Source: Elusimicrobiales bacterium (lineage in GTDB: Bacteria > Elusimicrobiota > Elusimicrobia > Elusimicrobiales > Elusimicrobiaceae). From it: a stretch of 9,973 bases of DNA. Made by a program: the position numbers and the translations under genes. The stretch spans positions 1-9,973 of the forward strand of contig JAUNWB010000022.1 of NCBI GenBank assembly GCA_030540535.1, in the 5' to 3' direction. Below are positions 7,146 to 9,973 of the stretch, piece by piece. Every line of letters starts with the position of its first letter. The stretch's first letter is position 1. A model generated the notes under the pieces. The model did not search any database. It saw nothing but the letters and a program-made list of their open reading frames with translations, and was not told the origin of the DNA.

Positions 7146-7700
7146 TTTGTTCAAAACCAAGCCGACGAATTAATCAAAGCCGTTACATACGTGAAAGAAA
7201 ATCTGGCGGATAAAGTGGAAGAACTGGCCGCCCAGGTTATCAAAGCCTTCAAAAACGGAAACAAAGTTATTTTGATGGGCAACGGCGGCAGCGCGGGCGA
7301 CGCGCAGCACATCGCCGCCGAGTTTGTGGGACGCTTTAAAAAAGAACGCCCCTCCCTGCCGGCCTTGGCGTTAAACACCAACACCTCTACGCTTACCGCC
7401 ATCGGCAACGACTACTCGTACGATGTGGTTTTCTCCCGCCAGATTGACGGGTTCGCCAAAGAAGGGGACGTGGTAATCGGCATTTCCACTTCCGGCAACA
7501 GCAAAAACGTGTACCTTGCTTTGGCTTTGGCCAAACGCAAAGGCTGCTTTACGGCCGGATTTTTGGGTAAAGACGGCGGCACCATTAAAGAAGTGTGCGA
7601 TATTCCCCTCACCGTCGCCGTTAAAGACACGCCGCACATCCAGGCCTGCCATATTTTTATGGGCCACTGCATGTGCGACCTGGTCGACCAAGCGTACTAA
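7143..7700 (+). CDS. gmhA: Phosphoheptose isomerase (sedoheptulose 7-phosphate isomerase), SIS family
   Basis: This 185-residue protein is a single SIS domain of normal GmhA length. The phosphate/sugar loop GNGGSAGDAQH is at 46-56 and the second phosphate motif GISTSGNS at 113-120. The residues equivalent to the zinc site of E. coli GmhA (H61, E65, Q172, H180) are all present as His56, Glu60, Gln167 and His175, including the eight-residue Gln-to-His spacing. This marks it as GmhA rather than the related DiaA, which lacks catalysis. It converts sedoheptulose 7-phosphate into D-glycero-D-manno-heptose 7-phosphate in the cytosol, the first step toward ADP- or GDP-heptose for LPS core or surface glycans. 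It is followed 3 bases later by rpiB, whose reaction belongs to the same pentose/heptose phosphate pool. Confidence in the enzyme is high; its end product in this organism is not visible here. Confidence 0.92.
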   Translation: MFVQNQADELIKAVTYVKENLADKVEELAAQVIKAFKNGNKVILMGNGGSAGDAQHIAAEFVGRFKKERPSLPALALNTNTSTLTAIGNDYSYDVVFSRQIDGFAKEGDVVIGISTSGNSKNVYLALALAKRKGCFTAGFLGKDGGTIKEVCDIPLTVAVKDTPHIQACHIFMGHCMCDLVDQAY

Positions 7701-7703
7701 TTT

Positions 7704-8156
7704 ATGAAAATAGCCATCGGATGCGACCACGCGGGTTTTCCGCTTAAAGAAACCGTACTCCAAACGGTCAAACGTTTGGGGCACGAAGTGACCGACTGCG
7801 GTACCTTTAGCTGCGAACGCGCCGACTATCCCGACTACGCCGACAAAGTGGCCAAACTGGTGGCCGCCGGGCAGGCCGAGCGCGGTATTTTAATCTGCGG
7901 CAGCGGCGTGGGCGTTTGCGTAGCCGCCAACAAAACCAAAGGCGTACGCGCCTGCGTCTGCCACGACGCTTACAGCGCCAAACAGGCCGTAGAACATGAC
8001 GCGTTAAACGTACTCTGCCTGGGCGCGCGCATTATCGGCACGGCCGTGGCCGAAGAGCTGACCGAACGCTTTTTAAGCGCCTCTTTCCAAGCGGGCACCC
8101 GCCACGAAATGCGCCTAAACAAAGTAAAAACGATTGAAGATTTGAATTTTAAATAA
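7704..8156 (+). CDS. rpiB: Ribose 5-phosphate isomerase B
   Basis: This 150-residue protein is the usual RpiB size. It begins with the nucleotide-like phosphate-binding segment GCDHAG (6-11), has the ERADYPDYA motif (39-47), and carries the catalytic Cys65 in ILICGSGVGV, which fits the Cys-type (E. coli-like) rather than the Glu-type enzyme of mycobacteria. A conserved His98 in EHDALNVLCLG is in the place of the ring-opening His. It interconverts ribose 5-phosphate and ribulose 5-phosphate in the non-oxidative pentose phosphate pathway. LacA/LacB galactose 6-phosphate isomerases are relatives, but the Cys65 and ERADYP pattern favours RpiB; allose 6-phosphate activity is also possible in this family. 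There is no SD before the ATG, which lies 3 bases after the gmhA stop, so coupling is likely. Cysteine content is notably high (eight Cys). Confidence 0.92.
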   Translation: MKIAIGCDHAGFPLKETVLQTVKRLGHEVTDCGTFSCERADYPDYADKVAKLVAAGQAERGILICGSGVGVCVAANKTKGVRACVCHDAYSAKQAVEHDALNVLCLGARIIGTAVAEELTERFLSASFQAGTRHEMRLNKVKTIEDLNFK

Positions 8157-8172
8157 GACCCCAGCGGTCTTT
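8155..8172 (+). terminator. Weak intercistronic hairpin between rpiB and pgi
   Basis: AAGACC (8155-8160) and GGTCTT (8166-8171) can form a 6-bp stem with a 5-base loop, followed by only a short T stretch. It overlaps the rpiB stop codon. This could be a leaky terminator, an attenuator or an mRNA-processing/stability hairpin. It is too weak to call a definite terminator. Confidence 0.4.
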
Positions 8173-8193
8173 ATAAAAAGGATGAAGAAACAT

Positions 8194-9858
8194 ATGAATA
8201 CACACGCAACACCCTTGGCCGAAGGAATTATCCGGGAAGGCGAAATTAAACTGGAAGGACTGGAATTTAACACCAAATTCTGGGCCAAGGACCCCACCCT
8301 TTGGAAACACGATAAAGACCATATGGAATTTATCCCCAAATTCCTGGGCTGGCAAAAAGTGTACGACTGGACCCTGGAACGCCTGGAAGACGTACTCGCT
8401 TTCGCCGGCGACGTAAAACAAAATTTTAAACATTGTGTTATCATGGGCATGGGCGGTTCTTCGCTCGCGCCGGAAGTGTTCCGCTCCGTGTTCGGCAGAC
8501 AGGAAGGCTGCCCCGAAGTCATCGTACTCGACACCACCAACGCCGACTGGGTTGCCGCCGCGCGCGCGCGCATCAATCCGGCCGAAACGCTGTTCATCTT
8601 CGCCAGCAAATCCGGCGGAACGGTGGAACCGTCCTCCCAATTTGCGTATTTTATGGACGAAGTGAAAAAAGCCGGCGTAAAAGAACCGGGCAAAAACTTC
8701 GCCGCCATTACCGATCCCGGCACCGGCCTCGAAGAATTGGCTAAAAAACACCATTTCCGCAAAACATTCTTGAATCCGGCCGACATCGGCGGACGCTTTT
8801 CCGCGCTTTCGCTGTTCGGCATCGTACCCGCCGCCATTATGGGCGTGGACGTAAAGAAAATTCTGACAATTGCCAAAGAACAGGCCGCCACCTTCGCGCC
8901 GGAAGCCCCGGCCAAAGATAACGCCGCCGTAAAACTCGGCGCGTTTATGGGCGCATGCAACGTCAACCACTCCAAAGACAAACTGACGCTTCTTACCCCG
9001 TCCGATTTCGCCACTTTCGGCCTGTGGGCGGAACAGCTGGTGGCCGAATCCACCGGTAAAGAAGGCAAAGGCGTCGTGCCCGTGGCGGGCGAAACGCTCC
9101 ATAAAAATTTCGACTACCGCGACGACCGCTTTTTCGTCTACCTGTCCACCGGCAGCGAAGACGACAAACGCGTGTCCGCCGTAGCCAAAGACCTGGCTGA
9201 ACGCGGATACCCGCTTATGACCATCGAAATGCCCAACCACTACTATTTGGGCGCGATGTTCCTGCTGTGGGAAATCGCCACCGCCGCCGCCGGCGCCATC
9301 CTGGCCATTGACCCGTTCGACCAACCCAACGTGCAGGAAGCCAAAACGCTCGCAAAAAACATTTTGACCGAACTCAGCGAGGGCAAAATCCCGGCGGAAA
9401 TCAACGCCCCTCTCTTGGTTTCCAAAGACATCGCCGACGAAGTAAAACTCAGCACCCTGGCCCAGGATTTTTACTCCCTGCTGGAAAGCAACGATTACGT
9501 AGCCGTGCTGCCCTATATGTATCCGTCCAAAGAAGTGGACGAAGCCCTCTTGGGTCTGCGCGATAAAATTATGGCCCGCACCAAACGCGCTGTAATGTTT
9601 GGTTACGGTCCGCGCTATTTACACTCCACGGGCCAGCTCCACAAAGGCGACGGCAACAATGGCGTATTTTTGATTTTGTCCGCCGATCCCCAAAACGACG
9701 TCAAAATCCCCGGCCAAAACTATACGTTCGGCCAGCTCTGCAACGCGCAGGCGCTGGGGGACTTTCAGGCGCTTGAATCCAAGGGCCGCCGCGTCATTAA
9801 AGTACACTTGGCGCAGCCCGTGGCGGAAGGAATCAAAAAAATCAGCGATCAGTTCTAA
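8194..9858 (+). CDS. pgi: Glucose 6-phosphate isomerase, Tal-Pgi C-terminal type (standalone)
   Basis: This protein has 554 residues from ATG 8194. An ATG at 8182 would add four residues, but the only SD (AAGGA at 8178-8182) overlaps it, so 8194 is preferred. It has two SIS domains: the first with MGMGGSSLAPEV (84-95) and the sugar-phosphate loop SKSGGTVEPSS (138-148), the second about 330-495. AESTGKEGKG (284-293) holds the probable catalytic Glu285, and RYLHSTGQLHKG (474-485) holds the conserved His/Lys pair (His483, Lys484). These motifs match the isomerase half of bifunctional transaldolase/glucose-6-phosphate isomerase proteins far better than classical E. coli-like Pgi. The transaldolase half is absent: the gene starts right after a short spacer and rpiB. 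It interconverts glucose 6-phosphate and fructose 6-phosphate in glycolysis/gluconeogenesis. A strong terminator follows. Catalytic residue assignments are from pattern, not alignment. Confidence 0.9.
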   Translation: MNTHATPLAEGIIREGEIKLEGLEFNTKFWAKDPTLWKHDKDHMEFIPKFLGWQKVYDWTLERLEDVLAFAGDVKQNFKHCVIMGMGGSSLAPEVFRSVFGRQEGCPEVIVLDTTNADWVAAARARINPAETLFIFASKSGGTVEPSSQFAYFMDEVKKAGVKEPGKNFAAITDPGTGLEELAKKHHFRKTFLNPADIGGRFSALSLFGIVPAAIMGVDVKKILTIAKEQAATFAPEAPAKDNAAVKLGAFMGACNVNHSKDKLTLLTPSDFATFGLWAEQLVAESTGKEGKGVVPVAGETLHKNFDYRDDRFFVYLSTGSEDDKRVSAVAKDLAERGYPLMTIEMPNHYYLGAMFLLWEIATAAAGAILAIDPFDQPNVQEAKTLAKNILTELSEGKIPAEINAPLLVSKDIADEVKLSTLAQDFYSLLESNDYVAVLPYMYPSKEVDEALLGLRDKIMARTKRAVMFGYGPRYLHSTGQLHKGDGNNGVFLILSADPQNDVKIPGQNYTFGQLCNAQALGDFQALESKGRRVIKVHLAQPVAEGIKKISDQF

Positions 9859-9871
9859 TCAAACCAACCCT

Positions 9872-9902
9872 AAAGGGCGGTCCGACCGAGGCCGCCCTTT
9901 TT
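9872..9902 (+). terminator. Intrinsic terminator after pgi
   Basis: AAAGGGCGG (9872-9880) pairs perfectly with CCGCCCTTT (9892-9900), a 9-bp GC-rich stem with an 11-base loop, followed by T's through 9902 and an AT-rich tail. It should stop transcription of the gmhA-rpiB-pgi unit, and of the Bat operon if it is one transcript. The palindrome could also act weakly on the minus strand, but nothing on that strand needs it here. Confidence 0.85.
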
Positions 9903-9914
9903 ATTGTTATTCAT

Positions 9915-9973
9915 ATGAAAAAAGTTTTTATTCAAACCTATGGCTGCCAGATGAATATTGCGGACTCGGAGGA
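9915..9973 (+). CDS. miaB: MiaB-type tRNA methylthiotransferase, N-terminus only (cut by window edge)
   Basis: Nineteen codons plus two bases are visible, beginning at ATG 9915. The translation carries the QTYGCQMNIADSE motif that opens the UPF0004 domain of MiaB: Cys11 is the first ligand of the auxiliary [4Fe-4S] cluster. The TYGCQMN wording favours MiaB (2-methylthio-N6-isopentenyl-adenosine at tRNA position 37) over RimO (typically TLGCPKN) or MtaB (typically TLGCKVN). The radical-SAM and TRAM domains would lie beyond the window. No SD is visible before the ATG, which lies only 12 bases after the terminator T-tract. The family call is good for so short a piece; the exact subgroup is tentative. 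Confidence 0.8.
   Translation, partial: MKKVFIQTYGCQMNIADSE

Noticed and set aside
8149..9324. Long minus-strand open frames opposite pgi (391 and 317 codons)
   Set aside because: They lie entirely antisense to a well-supported enzyme gene or its edges, their translations are Gly/Phe/Arg- or Ser-rich with no recognisable domain, and no RBS is evident. They arise because the codon bias of pgi leaves few stops in the antisense frames.
1..9973. CRISPR arrays, tRNA or rRNA genes, insertion sequences, attachment sites
   Set aside because: I looked for direct repeats, tRNA-like cloverleaf ends, terminal inverted repeats and transposase motifs and saw none. The window is almost fully occupied by coding sequence.

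Overview
The window is a densely packed, entirely plus-strand stretch of a bacterial chromosome with no intergenic gap over about 60 bases. Most genes abut, overlap by a few bases (ATGA junctions) or are separated by under 20 bases, so most of it probably lies in one or two operons. The DNA is moderately GC-rich, and several starts carry clear Shine-Dalgarno (SD) sites, which argues against Bacteroidota even though the Bat cluster is best known there. The mix of a Bat aerotolerance-type operon, heptose/pentose isomerases and a Tal-Pgi-like glucose-6-phosphate isomerase would fit an Elusimicrobiota gut bacterium (an Elusimicrobium relative). That assignment is inference from general resemblance, not something the sequence proves.

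Region 1 (1-7122) is a MoxR/Bat-type operon. Its order is a DUF58 von Willebrand-like protein (5' end cut off by the window edge), a membrane protein with a DUF4381-like cytoplasmic part, BatA (vWA), BatB (vWA), BatC (TPR, lipid-free secreted type), BatD (large periplasmic beta-domain protein with one membrane anchor) and BatE (TPR, two membrane helices, SH3-like domain). A MoxR AAA+ ATPase gene is expected just upstream but is outside the window. All three vWA/DUF58 proteins keep a complete MIDAS metal site. The set looks like an inner-membrane and periplasmic complex: vWA domains anchored by flanking helices, BatD and BatC facing the periplasm, and TPR/SH3 scaffolding in BatE. The biochemical role of Bat systems is unresolved. 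'Aerotolerance' comes from Bacteroides fragilis work and should not be taken as proven here.

Region 2 (7143-9858) holds three sugar-phosphate isomerases: GmhA (sedoheptulose 7-phosphate isomerase), RpiB (ribose 5-phosphate isomerase B) and Pgi (glucose 6-phosphate isomerase of the type usually found as the C-terminal half of Tal-Pgi fusions). Together they link glycolysis, the non-oxidative pentose phosphate pathway and LPS heptose supply. A weak hairpin lies between rpiB and pgi. A strong intrinsic terminator follows pgi.

Region 3 (9915-9973) is the first 19 codons of a MiaB-type radical-SAM methylthiotransferase that runs off the right edge. I saw no RNA genes, CRISPR, insertion sequences, attachment sites or other mobile elements. 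The window looks like ordinary core chromosome, with a few architectural oddities noted in the findings.
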